DNA of 64,000 nucleotides, taken from assembly GCA_944470555.2 (NCBI GenBank), contig OX104127.1:154705776-154769775 (forward strand), given 5' to 3'. Source of the DNA: Heterobilharzia americana (taxonomy: Eukaryota > Platyhelminthes > Trematoda > Strigeidida > Schistosomatidae). The translations under genes were made by a program, and so were the position numbers. The notes under the pieces were generated by a model. It searched no databases, was not told where the DNA came from, and worked only from the letters and a program-made list of their open reading frames with translations. The first letter of the stretch is position 1. Each line of letters starts with the position of its first letter. Shown piece by piece: positions 12,201-22,995 of this stretch.

Positions 12201-15017
12201 TTCCATATTGTGAAAGTTTAACAAAACCCTGTCACTGTGATAAATTTTGTTGGCACTTTTGACTAGCTCGTGGCCTCTAGTTACCACCAACGTATAAAAT
12301 ATAACCATCTTATCCGTACTTTGTGTTGCACATAAAATAGTAAACAGTATCATTTGCTGCTTCTTAGACTTGTTTTTTTATTCTGTGGAACGATAGCCTA
12401 ATTATGGGAGCATACGCTGATCTAACACAACTACGCTTCTTCTAAGGGCGTTGCGTCATAAGCTGGTGATCCCTGTGCCCTCCTCCAACCTGACCAATGG
12501 CTGCTACTTTCTCGTGGTGGTCGGGCTTGTATTTCACAATGACCCAACGAGCTCCACTGACTGGAACGCTTGTTCCTTCCAGGTCCTATCATGCTAGCAA
12601 GGTCTTTTGGATGGTGATAAGACGAAAATCAGTTACCGTTGTAATGTTAACTCCTTTAGTATAGTGGGGGTCCAGACGTGGTGTCGTACTTCTGGCTAAA
12701 TGGGTCGTGACAGGAGTAAGGTGGTTTCCCCTAGATGGCCAGCATTAACACCTTGGTTCTGTCTTTCCTTTGGAAAAGGGGCGATTTAGAAAAGGTTGAC
12801 CCCAAAATAGCACACTCCCCCTACTCCATGGTCTTATGTTGCCAGCGATATGCGTTTTCTCTGTCCGACGTCGGAACGACCAAACCTCATCCCAGCAGTC
12901 TTGAGAAGACCGTGAGAGGAAAACCTCAGTCAGATATCTATTGGGCTCTGCGACCAAACATATCTCTTCCTTTTTCAGGTACCTTGCGAAGAAAACTTTT
13001 CACGGTATGAGTAACCGAGAAGTGTCAGTCTCCCGGACTCTCCCAGTGGTACACAGGACCCAGTCAAGCATAATACATCCTTCTCTATTCCGTGTCCTTC
13101 CTTTTTCTTCGCCTCGTGATGATGATATTATGTCTATTACAACTTCCTCAACCTCCCGCTATGCGACCGTTGCCAACAGTCAAAGCCATCGGAACCTCAT
13201 TCCTAATCTCCTAAGTCCATGACACTGATTTCATATTGAGGTTTTCGACGTCTAAACCCTATGCCAAATCAAACCACAGGCGTCACTCATCAGAAGTCTG
13301 GAATCTGTGGATCCAGCTATCAGTGAAAGATTTCCCGAAAATTTGCTAGTTAAATAATTTTCACTGAGTTTTGATACCTTTGGTTTGTTTCATCATGAAA
13401 CAAAACAAAAATGGAACAGCATTCCAAAAAGTTAGGATAACTACCGGAAATTCCCACTGAAATTAACTTTGAAGTCAAATGATTGCAGGCGAGGCACAAC
13501 CAGAAACCTACCCATACTCCATTGGTAATAAATTTGTGTGATGCTCAGTGTCACTACAAAGGACGTTCGCATGTCAGATTTTCTAGTACAACGATCACAA
13601 TAAAATTATACTAAACAATCAGAGTTCAAAATTATGGACTTTTAGAGAGGAGGTGGCAACCGAAACTTTATCGAGTAAGCATTTTTACCATATGTATTCT
13701 CTGAGCTCAGAGAACACAATACAACCAAGACTGTGTTCTGTTTACCCAGCATTTTCATGGATGCTCATATTTTGGAAGTAACTCACAGTAATTACTTAAA
13801 TCATAGACTTAGTGAAGATGAAAATGAGTTTAGAAAGCCTTTTGATATGGGTCATGTTATATTAATGGGTGAGGATGATAGTTACCCCTCCGTTACCTAC
13901 CAGGAGAATGAATGATGTGATGATAATAGTGATGAAAACCATGAATTACTTGCTGAAACTTTACAACATGATGTTGCATGTTTAGTGAAATCCAGGCCAC
14001 CTAAAACTCAACCTCTCACTAAATATTTAAAGAAAGTTCTCAAGGAGTATCAGTACAAGTCCCAAGCACAATGTAAACAAATACTCAGATACTCAAGGAA
14101 GTTCATTTATCAAATGTTATAGTTGCTTTGGATGACGGTCGATTACCACATCAAATGCGATTTATGTTCTTGCGAGCAAATGGGCATTAAGATCGTCTGT
14201 AAACCAGCTCCACTTCAGAAATCACATCTACTAGCTGGCAGACCGTCCACCTAAACTCATAAGTTGTTCATAATCCATCAGAAAGTCAGAGGCACATTAT
14301 CGTGGTAATATATTGTGTTGACTATGGCAGTATATTGCCTAACAGGGTATATTATCAATCAAAGCAGTTACCCCTAGATTTCCGCGATTCAGACTGGATA
14401 CTAAATCTCAGACTGTCATTTACAACGCTGAATCTCGATTGCATCCGAACCCAAAAGAGTATACTGTTATTATCTTGAAATAATCGAAAACGTCTTTTTG
14501 ATATGTTATATTATTTTTTTCACTAGAAATTCTATAAACACAACAATTTGGTTTTAAAACTAATCACAAGTTTTTTCATCTAGAGCTTGTGTGGTAGTTT
14601 ACTTACTGCATACTCGAATAACGATGAAGAGGACTATGAACAACTCAGTCGTTCGACCGAAAAGAATCCTACTAGTTCTGATGTACAAGTTAATTCTTGT
14701 CGCGTACTATCTGTTACATCAAAATTAAGCTCCGAGTCATCTGAATGTTCAAATGGTCTACATGTAGGATCGACTTTGCAAGTGGAATCAGCATCAACTG
14801 CGACTCACGAACATCTAATTGTTGAAGATCAAACTAATGATAATTCATTGTCATGGGGTGAAGGAAGTAAAATCCCGATTCTCAGTATGAAAAACATGGA
14901 AGACTTAAATCCTCAATGTGAAAATAAACCGGACAAAATGTTCATAGATAGTATCGTGGATGCGGTTCCTCAAAACGACCCTCCTATCAAGGGACTGTCG
15001 GTGAGTACAGCTTATGA

Positions 15018-15076
<59 letters not shown>

Positions 15077-18000
15077 TAACGTATTTATAATAAGTGGATT
15101 CTCTCTTCAATGCACCAATTTTTCGTGGATATAAGTGTATTTGTAGTTCATTTTGTGACAAATTTTCAAGCGGTACTTTCAGCAGTAAAATGAATGCATA
15201 CGTTCAGCTTCGTTAATATTAGTTTCTAACCATGCTGTTATCTTGACATTCGCCTGCGAGGTGACTTAACATTTAGGTAGGGATAATAACGTAACGCATA
15301 CCAAGGTGATTTGTTTGTATTCGACATTATGACTGCTGATTATTTATGCATAGCGTATCTTTGGAAAATCAAGTATCTCATCAAATATTACGAGATTAGA
15401 TTGAAATTGAGACTTGGTTGTCCAAATCAGTGAAGGAAAGAAAGTTGACAATTCTAATCTTATTGCTACGTAGGTTTTCTTTTAACTTCATTATTCTTGT
15501 ATATAAAGTAATGCAGTGTAATTTAGTCTGTGCAGGCTTGTTTACTGGTTAATAAGCCGTATGTAACCTTTGAGAGTTTATGATCCTAACCCATTGCAGT
15601 TTCAGAACGGTAGTTTTACTGGGACGTATTGCCTGAAAATTGAATACTTAAGATAACGAGCCATAATGGCGTATTGTTCTCGTATAGCTTGGATACAGTT
15701 GTTTTATATCTCTACATACTTTATTTTGTAATTATTATTTCAGAGAGATTTTTAGTGCTCTTCCGAAGTTTGAGAAAGATCTGTTCAATTAAATAAAACT
15801 ATCGATGAAACTACCTGAAATAACCATAGTTTGCTGGACCTATGTTATCGTTATTGGGTAATAACTAGAGGTAAAATGAAGACCTTCAATCATCACCTGG
15901 TACCAGTCAAAATAAACGTCAGAAAAATGTGCCATACATTGGTGTGTAAAGTTATTTTGATGCAACTACTTAACTGATAATAGTGAAAGATAAATTTGAC
16001 GTTTTCGTTAGAAATCGGAATCGACTGATCAGAGTCACAAAACATTTCCGGTAATATTCGAGAAATTATTTTTTCACTATATTATACTTTAGTGAAAAAT
16101 AAAAATGTCGAATGCTTCATATCTGCACCATACATTCATGATTTTATAGCAAGTGAAACTGGTCTCAAAGTATCTTTACAACATCAATACCTCAACCTAT
16201 CCATTTCACTTGGTTCAGTTCATGTTTGTAGAACTGGGATTTTATCGGTAAGTGTCACATACAGTTCCGTGACATGTTATCAGCATATCCCTTAAGGGCT
16301 CTGTTGTTTTATCATTGCCCTCGTTAAATGTCTAGGTGGTCTGCATATACATTTGCTGTGCTTGTATAAAGTCGCTATGCTATGATTTCATGATATCTAG
16401 GTGATGTGTGCGCGTAGGTGTATGCTTCGCTTCACCGAACAGTTTCGACTGTAGTAAGATTTGGTAACAGAAACAGAATTTTTATTTATGCTCTTTTATT
16501 ATAATTGTCAGTATTTTCTACTTTATTTTCGTAGCTCGACACATCGGATATTGAAAATAGTTCTCCTGTCAGTCAGATCCTTAGACCTATTGGTCAACTG
16601 GAAGCGTTTGTACAAAATTTAAATTCTGAGGTTTCTGGCTCAGCAACTAATACTGTGCCATCTCACAGTGGGTCTTCAATATCTGCCATTGATGCATCAG
16701 CACATTTGAATTTCGCGGCATCTGGGGATGATCTGCATCAGGTAGATAAGATTTATGTACTGCTTTTATGCCCACTTAAGATATTCCGTGCATCACATAA
16801 TACCAAAGATATTGCAGTCTCATAAAAGATTGACTGGCATAATATGTTTACTCAATACTCCTTTCACAGTTAAACTTTGCGCAACAACTCTCAATTGACA
16901 GGATAAATTACCGCCTTCGCGTCAACAAAATATTGCAAGTGTCGTTTATCAATAAGTAGGGCTGTGTTCTAGAACCTGTTGAAAGATGAAAGTTTGATCG
17001 ATGCACACTTGTCCGGGTTTGAAACCTGCCTAATTTTCTCAATTTTGTCGTTTTGAAGCAGCAGGTGGATGTCGAAAACATTATTATTGTTATTATTTGT
17101 CCCTTGGTTTCTAGTGGAACCTAAGACTTCAGCAGCACCTCGCCGTTCCACTCTGTTTTCTTCTCTGCAGTCTTTTTAACTTGGCTTCACGACTGCCCAC
17201 AAGCTTTCATTTCTTACTCACGCCATCTCCATATCACCCTCGGACGCCCAACTCGTCGTTTCCCATTTGGCTTCCACTCGACGGCCTGGCCTGGCGCGTG
17301 ATGTCCCCAATCGGTCTTCTCAGTGTATGCCCAATCCAATCCATCTCTACTTTCTTCTGCTTACTTGTTGGGCGATACAATCCTTGGTTGGTTCGTTCCC
17401 AGAGTTCCTCGTTGCTTATTTTTTCTAACCATCTAATCTTCAGTATCGAGCGTACGCGGCAGCTGTTGATGTGTGTGCAGTTTGTTGGAAATGCCTTTCG
17501 TAACGCGCCAAGTCTCAGCCATATAAAAGCGCTGACGACTGAATTAGTGTTGAAAATCGGGATCTTGTCCACCCCTTATTCTGAGTGCAGTAGATCTCCA
17601 CACTGAATACAGGTTAATGAAGGAAGGTCTGTCTTGCTGTCTTACCGATCCTGGCTTTGACATCTTCATATATGCCGCCGCCTGTAGTAGAAACGATGCT
17701 GCCTACGTGGGTGAAAGAGTCAACTTACTTCACGTTTCTCCCGTTGATGGTGATGGGTGCTTGTTATTGTTGTTGTTGGTTGGGTATCTTCATCACCTCT
17801 GTCTTCTCTACGTTCACTTGAAGTCCCGTCTCCGCTGCCTTCCCCCTTCTGCCAACTTGTTACTTCTCACCTGTAGATCTTCGAGTTTGTGCTACAAGAC
17901 ATCACACATAAATCATCATCGGCGAAATCCAAATCTTGTAGGATCTTTTCATCGGTCAAACAGCGTGTGCCTATCTTCTCACAGTGTGTTGCATAGTCCA

Positions 18001-21000
18001 GTCCAGTCCAGTCCAGTCCAGTCCAGTCCAGTCCAGTCCAGTCCAGTCCAGTGGACCACAGTCAGGAAGATCATCAGTGGTAGTAGGTGGCAACCTTGTC
18101 TTACTCCTGTTTTCACTTCAAAGAGATTACTGAGCTTTCCATTGTGAATCACTTGGCATGTAGCTTCATCATGTAGCATACAGCTGTTGAATGAAGTTGA
18201 TAAAGGTTTGTGGCACTAAAACTGTAGTGTTAAAACAGATGCCTGTCAAATTACTTGTCGGTCGATGCTGTCGAAGGCCTTCTCAAAGTGGATGAAGTCG
18301 AGGTAGAGAGTTGACTGCTATTCTATGCTGCGTTCCATGATGATGGGTAGCGTAGCGTTGCAATTTGATTCGCACATGATTTGCTTTTCCTGAAGCCAGC
18401 CAGTCAGCCTGTTCAGGTGGTAATTTCGAATCGAGAGCACTTTTTAGTCTCTCCCTGGTGATGCGGCTAAATATTTTGCTTGATGTGGACAGCAGCATGA
18501 TTCGGCGTCAGTTCTTGCATAGACTTAGGTCCCTCTTCTTCTGGAGTTTGACAAGGCAGCCCTTGTTCCAATCAATAAACAGGTACCTTTCCTTCCTTCC
18601 TTCCTTCCTTGTAAACCTTCTGAAATGGAGGTGTGAGCATGTCCACTGTTGTCTCTGCATCTGTTTTCAGTGCTTCTGGAGGAGTTCCATCTGGTGCTTC
18701 TGCCTTCCCATCTTTCAGCAAGTTGATGGCATTCAGGACTTCACTTCTGCTTTTGTCGGAGGGTTTGTGTTCACTGATAGTTCTGTGGGTGGGCTGCTGG
18801 TGGTATTTGTGGACGAGTTGCAGGTGATGATGGTGGTGTTGGTGGTTGACTCAGGAGCTTTTTGAAGTGGTCAGCCCATCGTTTCCTTTGTTTTTCCTCT
18901 CTGGTAACTGAAGTTCCTCCGGTATATTTGATTGGTGTCATCTGTGTTGGTCTCTTCCCTCCCAGATAGTAAGCTGGTTATTTGATATAGTGTTGTCAGG
19001 TCTCTCCTACCAGCAGCCTGTTCTGCTTCACTTGTAAGTGTGTGGTAGAAGTGTCTTTTGTCTTTGCGTACACTCTTCTTCACTTTTTGTCCAGTGTAGT
19101 ATTTTACGTGTTGTACTCAGTCCCTCTCTTCGTTGTTCATCCCTGCACTGCGTTGCACTGGTTCATCTTCTGTTTCACCATCTTCCTCTCCCTCCTCTAT
19201 CAACTTCCATGTGTCCGTCGAGATCCATTTCTTGTCTTTGTTCCTCTTCATTCCCAGCACGGTTATGCAGGTTTCCTCTGGGATGTTGCTCAATGTCTCC
19301 CATTTTGTCCTGATGGCTGACGTGAAGATGTCCTTTGTAGTTTCGTCCTTCAGTTCAGTTTCTGTTCTGGGTGTTCAGCTTGAACTGTGGTCTATCACCA
19401 ACTTCCTTGAATTGGAGGCTTTCAGCTTGATTTTGAAGGTTTCTTGCACTAGATAGTGAGGGGTGTGAACCTACATCTGCTCCCCTTGTTTATCTGATCT
19501 TGTGTCCAGTAGGCTGGCTGCGTCTCCACTTTTTTGAGATTGAGAAGAAGTCGATCTGATTTTTGGTGTGTCCTGGTGTCTGGTGAAATCCATGCCGCTT
19601 TGTGGATATCCTTGTGCTTTTACATATTGTCTCCTATTACCAAGTCATTAAATAGGTAGAAGTCTGCAAAAAGTTCTTCATTCTCATTCACTTCACTGAG
19701 TGCCTCTCGACCCACGACGAGTTCTCTTCCTGTGTTTTTCGCTCCCAGTTTGGCATTTATGTCACCAATTAGAATTTTTGATGTCGCCATTTGGGGTTGG
19801 TGTCGTGTCCAGTACTGGTTGGAGTTGTCTTTAGAATTCCTCCTTCTTCTCTTCGTCTACATTCCATGTCCTAATGCTTACTTTTGCTTTCATCAAGAGA
19901 AGCCACGTCGGCCAGTTGGCTTCTCGAAGGCTTTCACCAACCGGCGTTATTTCGAAGTCGTGGTTTCAGTGGATGTCAGCTGATTATGTGACTGGATTTT
20001 ATTCCCGTAGCTCATGTTTTAAATCAGATTTTTTAGCTTTGACGTTCGTATTGTTTTTGCCGCCACCGGTCCCCATTTATTCCTTTTGGGCGATAACTGA
20101 ACTGTTGCGCATGCATACTAGTTTTGAAACAAACAAATGTTCTTGATGTTTAGCTGATGTGGATTACTCTACTAGCCTTCCAGCTAATTCTGGGGATTTG
20201 TCTTTCTTTGGTCGGACACAGTTCTTTTTTGCTCATACCTTACTATAACCTTATGTTTGGTTAGGAACTTTATTGTACTAGTCGACCAGTAACAGAGGTT
20301 TGTATTTTAAGTTTACCGCCATCTTATGTGTAAAATCTTTATTTTTCAGGGTTCAACTCCTTCAGCGTCCAGTAGCACACTGTCGCCTACTTTTGCTGGT
20401 GTTAGGCGTCCACGTTCACCAGATATGGATCTGAATGGTAATACAGATATCTCAGCTAATAGGGATGCAGATTTATCTGAAAGTCCTGCTAAAAGACGTA
20501 GACTTCTGTCTTCAGACTTAAATGAAGCAATAGAAACTATAAACGAATCATTGGTGAGTGTGGTGCTCCATATTTTATTCTACTTGTTTTTCGGTAGCTG
20601 TTCCTGTATGGAAATTTTTTTGCGGTGCTACTTTCACCTGTATTTTTATGTATTTATTTGGAGTAATTTTTGTTCAAATGATTATGCGATGAATATTTTC
20701 ACTATGTAGTTAATGTATTATGGAGTTAGGCGACGTGATCTTTTTACATATGAACACTGATTTCCGGTGTTTTCAAACCGGATGTAAATTTGATTAACAG
20801 CTTCTGTCTGTGTTGCAGTCTGATTCTGAACTTGCTTAGACTTTGTACATATATCTAAAAGCTGAAAACTTTTTCAGAACAAAGTTATTGGAGTTAGTAT
20901 GTTTGTCGCTGTAAAAAACACCTTAAATTGAAACTGCAAAACATCAGCTCTATCACAGTTTATTTCATCAATAGCTTGCCATTTATAATCACGATAATTA

Positions 21001-21926
21001 TATCTTATGACTGCATTAATGTAGTAAGCGCTAGATTTACTAAATCAGCCGAATATCCTATCAGGTTGGCCAGATCAAGACGTGAAATTAGTACATGAAG
21101 TACTTGACTGTTGGTCTGAGTCATGTGGGGAGATGTAGACCACTCTACTGGGGTCACCGAGACGATAGGAATCAGTGGTTGAAGACTCTTGGCGATATGG
21201 CTGAAAATCCGTCATAATCGCGCAGATGTATTCGCTCCTTGACATCTTATGAAGCTTGAATATTTACATTATCTATTATCTTCAGATTGTTTGCTCGCTC
21301 GTACAACTTTGTCTACATTGATATCACTTTTTCTATCCTACTGTTTGTATACTAGTGTAAGGTGTAGCAGCTTGAACCGTTGCGATTGTATACTAGGTTC
21401 TACGTTGATTCTGTCTGTTTGTGTGTACGTGAGTTCAGTATACAAAGTTGTAAATATTTGTAATCCCGTGATAGGATTAGTAACTTTTTGTTAGTGTCCC
21501 ATTCTGAATCCAAGACATTCTTATGTAACTTCAACGTAATATCAAAGAAACTAACAAAATACTTTTTCGTTCTAACAGGTTGGATATACTGCTCAGGTTC
21601 CAGTTCCATCATCGTTGGCTTTAAATGATTCTCCACCTATAATTATGTGTAACCCTATAAGTCAAGCTCGTGATATGGATTCTGGTGAATGTGTTTTTGA
21701 AACAGAAGAGAAACTTGTTACTGAACAATCCGATGTACACTCAGTTTCATCTAGCGACAGGACTGACTTACTAACAGTGATAAGCATCAGTAGTGCGCAG
21801 AATTCTGAGGTGAATTCCGAATCTGTTGAAGTGAGTGAAGCTACTTCTCTGGTTAACGAGAATACCGAGTTGTCGATCTCAAACTCAGCGAATATTGATT
21901 CAGAAACAGGAGAAGAAGAGCCTTAA
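8691..21926 (+). CDS. PPP4R2: PPP4R2: protein phosphatase 4 regulatory subunit 2 (10 exons)
   Basis: Joined exons: 8691-8727, 8763-8844, 8877-9041, 9075-9168, 9203-9240, 11696-12092, 14584-15000, 16535-16741, 20350-20553, 21579-21926. All introns are GT-AG and all phases agree, giving 662 residues. PPP4R2 is the scaffold/targeting subunit of the PP4 Ser/Thr phosphatase, involved in DNA-damage and RNA-processing control. Residues 1-138 match the family's conserved N-terminal domain: [66 protein letters not shown] and VCMVVSTV. The rest is a low-complexity tail with an acidic stretch (about residues 184-208, [15 protein letters not shown]) and a basic KRRR cluster (about 527-530) that may be a nuclear signal, like the acidic/basic tail of animal homologues. 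ATG 8691 fits the family N-terminus best; an in-frame ATG at 8676 would add five residues. The first four introns are only 32-35 nt. Confidence 0.87.
9304..9933 (-). repeat. Inverted repeat 2, left arm (630 bp)
   Basis: It is the reverse complement of 22996-23625, with equal length and a constant coordinate sum (32929). A 72-codon frame inside (9634-9852) translates identically in the other arm. The arm consists of RT C-terminal sequence of the second non-LTR family. Confidence 0.85.
10319..10654 (-). pseudogene. RT fingers fragment of second non-LTR family
   Basis: 111 residues on the minus strand contain the N-terminal RT motifs [51 protein letters not shown] and QVGFTPG. The frame ends at a stop where the RNA-binding region should continue, and homology resumes in another frame further on. 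It lies antisense within intron 5 of the phosphatase-subunit gene. Confidence 0.75.
11243..11616 (+). repeat. Inverted repeat 3, left arm (374 bp), before PPP4R2 exon 6
   Basis: It is the reverse complement of 13321-13694, both 374 bp, with a constant coordinate sum (24937) and few substitutions. The arm lies in intron 5, only 79 bp upstream of exon 6. Its element family is not recognised. It contains the palindrome-like TTTGTTTCATGATGAAACAAA. Confidence 0.87.
11696..12092 (+). CDS. PPP4R2: PPP4R2 exon 6 (acidic tail)
   Basis: The acceptor is TTTTACTCAG at 11686-11695 and the donor is GTAAGT at 12093. It encodes about 132 residues including [18 protein letters not shown] and the acidic run [13 protein letters not shown]. 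Its length is 397 nt (not a multiple of three), so skipping it would shift the frame. It is bracketed by the two arms of inverted repeat 3. Confidence 0.82.
12500..12965 (+). repeat. Dispersed repeat, copy 1 (intron 6)
   Basis: It shares a series of blocks with 26075-26520 in the same orientation: GTGGTCGGGCTTGT/ATTTCACAATG, CGCTTGTTC, AGATGGCC, TTTAGAAAAGGTTG, and the GGGCTCTG ending. The copies are diverged and non-coding in all frames. They may be the 5' part of one of the non-LTR families, but this is not shown. Confidence 0.55.
13321..13694 (-). repeat. Inverted repeat 3, right arm (374 bp), after PPP4R2 exon 6
   Basis: It is the mirror partner of 11243-11616 and lies in intron 6. The loop between the arms is 1704 bp and contains exon 6 plus the dispersed repeat at 12500-12965. 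Its right edge abuts a 29-bp piece identical to a Penelope-element 3' end (13704-13732). Confidence 0.87.
13704..13732 (+). repeat. Penelope-like element 3'-end fragment
   Basis: 29 bases beginning AGCTCAGAGAACACAATAC match the 3' tail of the Penelope-like copy at 61470-62272 (reverse strand) and are close to the tail of 62265-62795. Only this tail is present, next to the inverted-repeat arm. Confidence 0.55.
13733..14480 (+). other. Decayed, possibly coding sequence of unknown origin in intron 6
   Basis: A 60-codon frame (13733-13915, with [17 protein letters not shown]) is followed after a stop by an acidic stretch and by [19 protein letters not shown], then further stops. The composition looks like former coding sequence, perhaps part of a retroelement, but no domain is recognised. 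It is not part of the spliced host gene because it is full of stops. Confidence 0.35.
14584..15000 (+). CDS. PPP4R2: PPP4R2 exon 7
   Basis: The acceptor TTTTTTCATCTAG ends at 14583 and the donor GTGAGT is at 15001; phase 0 on both sides; 139 codons. It encodes Ser/Asn/Glu-rich sequence ([27 protein letters not shown]) with no known domain, as expected for the disordered tail. A TA dinucleotide run starts 18 bp beyond the donor. Confidence 0.8.
15019..15074. repeat. (TA)n microsatellite, 56 bp
   Basis: An uninterrupted TA dinucleotide run directly downstream of the exon 7 donor. The tyrosine/isoleucine ORF it creates is not real. Confidence 0.95.
15075..16534. other. PPP4R2 intron 7, mostly unique
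   Basis: AT-rich, with no repeat family recognised. A cryptic exon-like segment with good splice signals (16150-16247, 98 nt) is present, but its length would break the frame between exons 7 and 8. Confidence 0.5.
16535..16741 (+). CDS. PPP4R2: PPP4R2 exon 8
   Basis: The acceptor TTTATTTTCGTAG ends at 16534 and the donor GTAGAT starts at 16742. It has 69 codons, phase 0/0 ([20 protein letters not shown]...). The splice signals and the open frame are clear; the sequence is Ser-rich tail. Confidence 0.78.
16860..17064 (-). pseudogene. RT relic of second non-LTR family (intron 8)
   Basis: The blocks GTTCTAGAACCTGTTGAAAG, TTGTCCGGGTTTGAAACCTG and TTTTGTCGTTTTG align with 10280-10370 of the copy in intron 5, on the same strand, but are more diverged. 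It is interrupted at about 17065 by the RTE insertion that follows. Confidence 0.6.
17997..18052. repeat. (AGTCC)n array, about 11 units
   Basis: A perfect pentanucleotide tandem repeat at the place where other RTE copies have one or two units (for example about 31535-31550). It is a microsatellite expansion inside an RT-coding region. Confidence 0.93.
18248..19823 (-). repeat. Inverted repeat 1, right arm (1576 bp)
   Basis: It is the mirror partner of 4703-6278; six frames longer than 60 codons are translated identically in both arms. The loop of 11969 bp contains exons 1-8 of the phosphatase-subunit gene. Confidence 0.85.
20350..20553 (+). CDS. PPP4R2: PPP4R2 exon 9 (basic cluster)
   Basis: The acceptor TTATTTTTCAG ends at 20349 and the donor GTGAGT is at 20554; 68 codons, phase 0/0. 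It encodes [13 protein letters not shown] and [16 protein letters not shown]; the KRRR cluster is a likely nuclear localisation signal and corresponds in position to the basic KRLR-type motif in the tail of animal PPP4R2 proteins. Confidence 0.82.
21065..21500 (+). mobile_element. 3' end of second non-LTR family (intron 9)
   Basis: It starts within the extreme C-terminal coding part (GGGGTCACCGAGACGATAGG, equivalent to TGGGGTTACCAAGACTATAG at about 23735) and continues through the family's 3' untranslated part (AGCAGCTTGAACCG, GATTCTGTCTGTTTGTGTG). It is strongly 5'-truncated. Confidence 0.6.
21579..21926 (+). CDS. PPP4R2: PPP4R2 exon 10 (C-terminus)
   Basis: The acceptor CGTTCTAACAG ends at 21578. 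115 codons and TAA (21924-21926). It encodes an acidic Ser-rich end ([34 protein letters not shown]), like the acidic C-terminus typical of this subunit. Confidence 0.82.
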   Translation, partial: VGYTAQVPVPSSLALNDSPPIIMCNPISQARDMDSGECVFETEEKLVTEQSDVHSVSSSDRTDLLTVISISSAQNSEVNSESVEVSEATSLVNENTELSISNSANIDSETGEEEP

Positions 21927-22192
21927 TTATTCTCTCATCATAAACATCGTTTAAGTTTTTATGTGAAGCTCTATGCTCCGAAAAAATATTATCGTTATGC
22001 CATAATTGTCTGTATCTAACGTTTTCTTACTGTTATAAAACTTGGAGAGCTGTTTACTATCTTCAAATTATTCTATTGTAATCATGATCTTCACTATTAT
22101 TAACTCCATTAAAAGAGTTCAATATTATATGTGATCCTTGAATTTGTATCGGTTCTATACAATCATATTTACTGATTGCTTTTAGCAACATA

Positions 22193-22198
22193 AATAAA
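22193..22198 (+). promoter_or_regulatory. Candidate poly(A) signal AATAAA for PPP4R2
   Basis: It is the first clear AATAAA after the stop codon, about 270 bp downstream. The cleavage site is not determined. Confidence 0.4.
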
Positions 22199-22199
22199 T

Positions 22200-22995
22200 C
22201 CTGATGTTTTCGTGTAAATTGGGATTTCTCGAATAGCCTAGTTGTAGAACTGTAATTCTGTGACATAATTCATACTTGAAGGAATATCCTAGGTAAGTAT
22301 TTAAGAAGTTATGGGATTGATGTTCATGTAATTGGATATGAACCTTATTTGAACTGAATAGATTAACTTCTTTTTTATCGAACGTGTTGAAGTAACAGTT
22401 GCAAATCGTGGTATTTTACATTCAGGTAATTCATTATTCGATGACTTAGCGATATGCGTTGCATGACCGTTTTATAGGTGGTGACATTTTCAGACTGTGT
22501 TAATGTTTAGCTCTCTGTGGTGTTCATTGACATCATTCATCTGCTAATTTGTAATTGGAAAATACTTCAGAAGTTGTCGACCCTAGTGTTAAATGATTAG
22601 AGATAAAAACCGTCAGCCTAAATTCCATATTTGTTATCGTCCACACAGAAGATATTGATAGAGACACCAGTCAACTGAATGTTGTCCAACACCACAGCAA
22701 AATGCAGACAGCCAGCTTGCTGGTCGTACTCATGCAGACAGATTATTGGTGGACCATAGATTTCGTTTGCAAATTTTTCTTATCACTAAAGAAAAAAAGT
22801 GGGAATTAAATTCACCGGAGTGTTTGCGTCAGTTTATAGGCACACCACAGGACTACTTACAGTCTTCACTATTGTGTCTGGAGTGTATATCGTTGAAAAT
22901 TATGAAGACCAAATAGTTCATATAAATAAAAAGTTGGTAAGCTAATTGTTTATGCACTTCACCACTTCATGTCTGACAGCTTGTCGATATATATG
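22200..22995. other. Intergenic, unassigned
   Basis: AT-rich, with no open frame of note and no repeat recognised until the inverted-repeat arm at 22996. Confidence 0.4.

Larger units (their letters stand above)
17074..19968 (-). mobile_element. RTE-type retrotransposon, near full length, antisense in PPP4R2 intron 8
   Basis: The minus-strand 3' tail is at 17080-17125 (ATTATTATT and TTGTCCCTTGGTTTCTAGTG). RT is around 17900-18500, endonuclease around 19650-19830, and the 5' region near 19900-19968 (CCAGTTGGCTTCTCGAAGG). A possible 9-bp target duplication GTGGATGTC occurs at 17065-17073 and 19969-19977. Stops and frameshifts show it is inactive. It contains an AGTCC pentanucleotide array (about 17997-18052) and a GGAA-type run (18588-18611). 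Bases 18248-19823 are the right arm of inverted repeat 1. Confidence 0.78.

Noticed and set aside
14587..15075. Exon 7 frame extended through a tyrosine/isoleucine run
   Set aside because: The extension is a TA microsatellite after a clear GTGAGT donor at 15001.
16150..16247. Exon-like 98-nt segment with TATAG acceptor and GTAAGT donor in intron 7
   Set aside because: Including it would shift the frame between exons 7 and 8, which join in phase without it.
17997..18052. CRISPR-like short repeat array
   Set aside because: Units are 5 bp, directly adjacent and without spacers: a pentanucleotide microsatellite in a eukaryotic genome.
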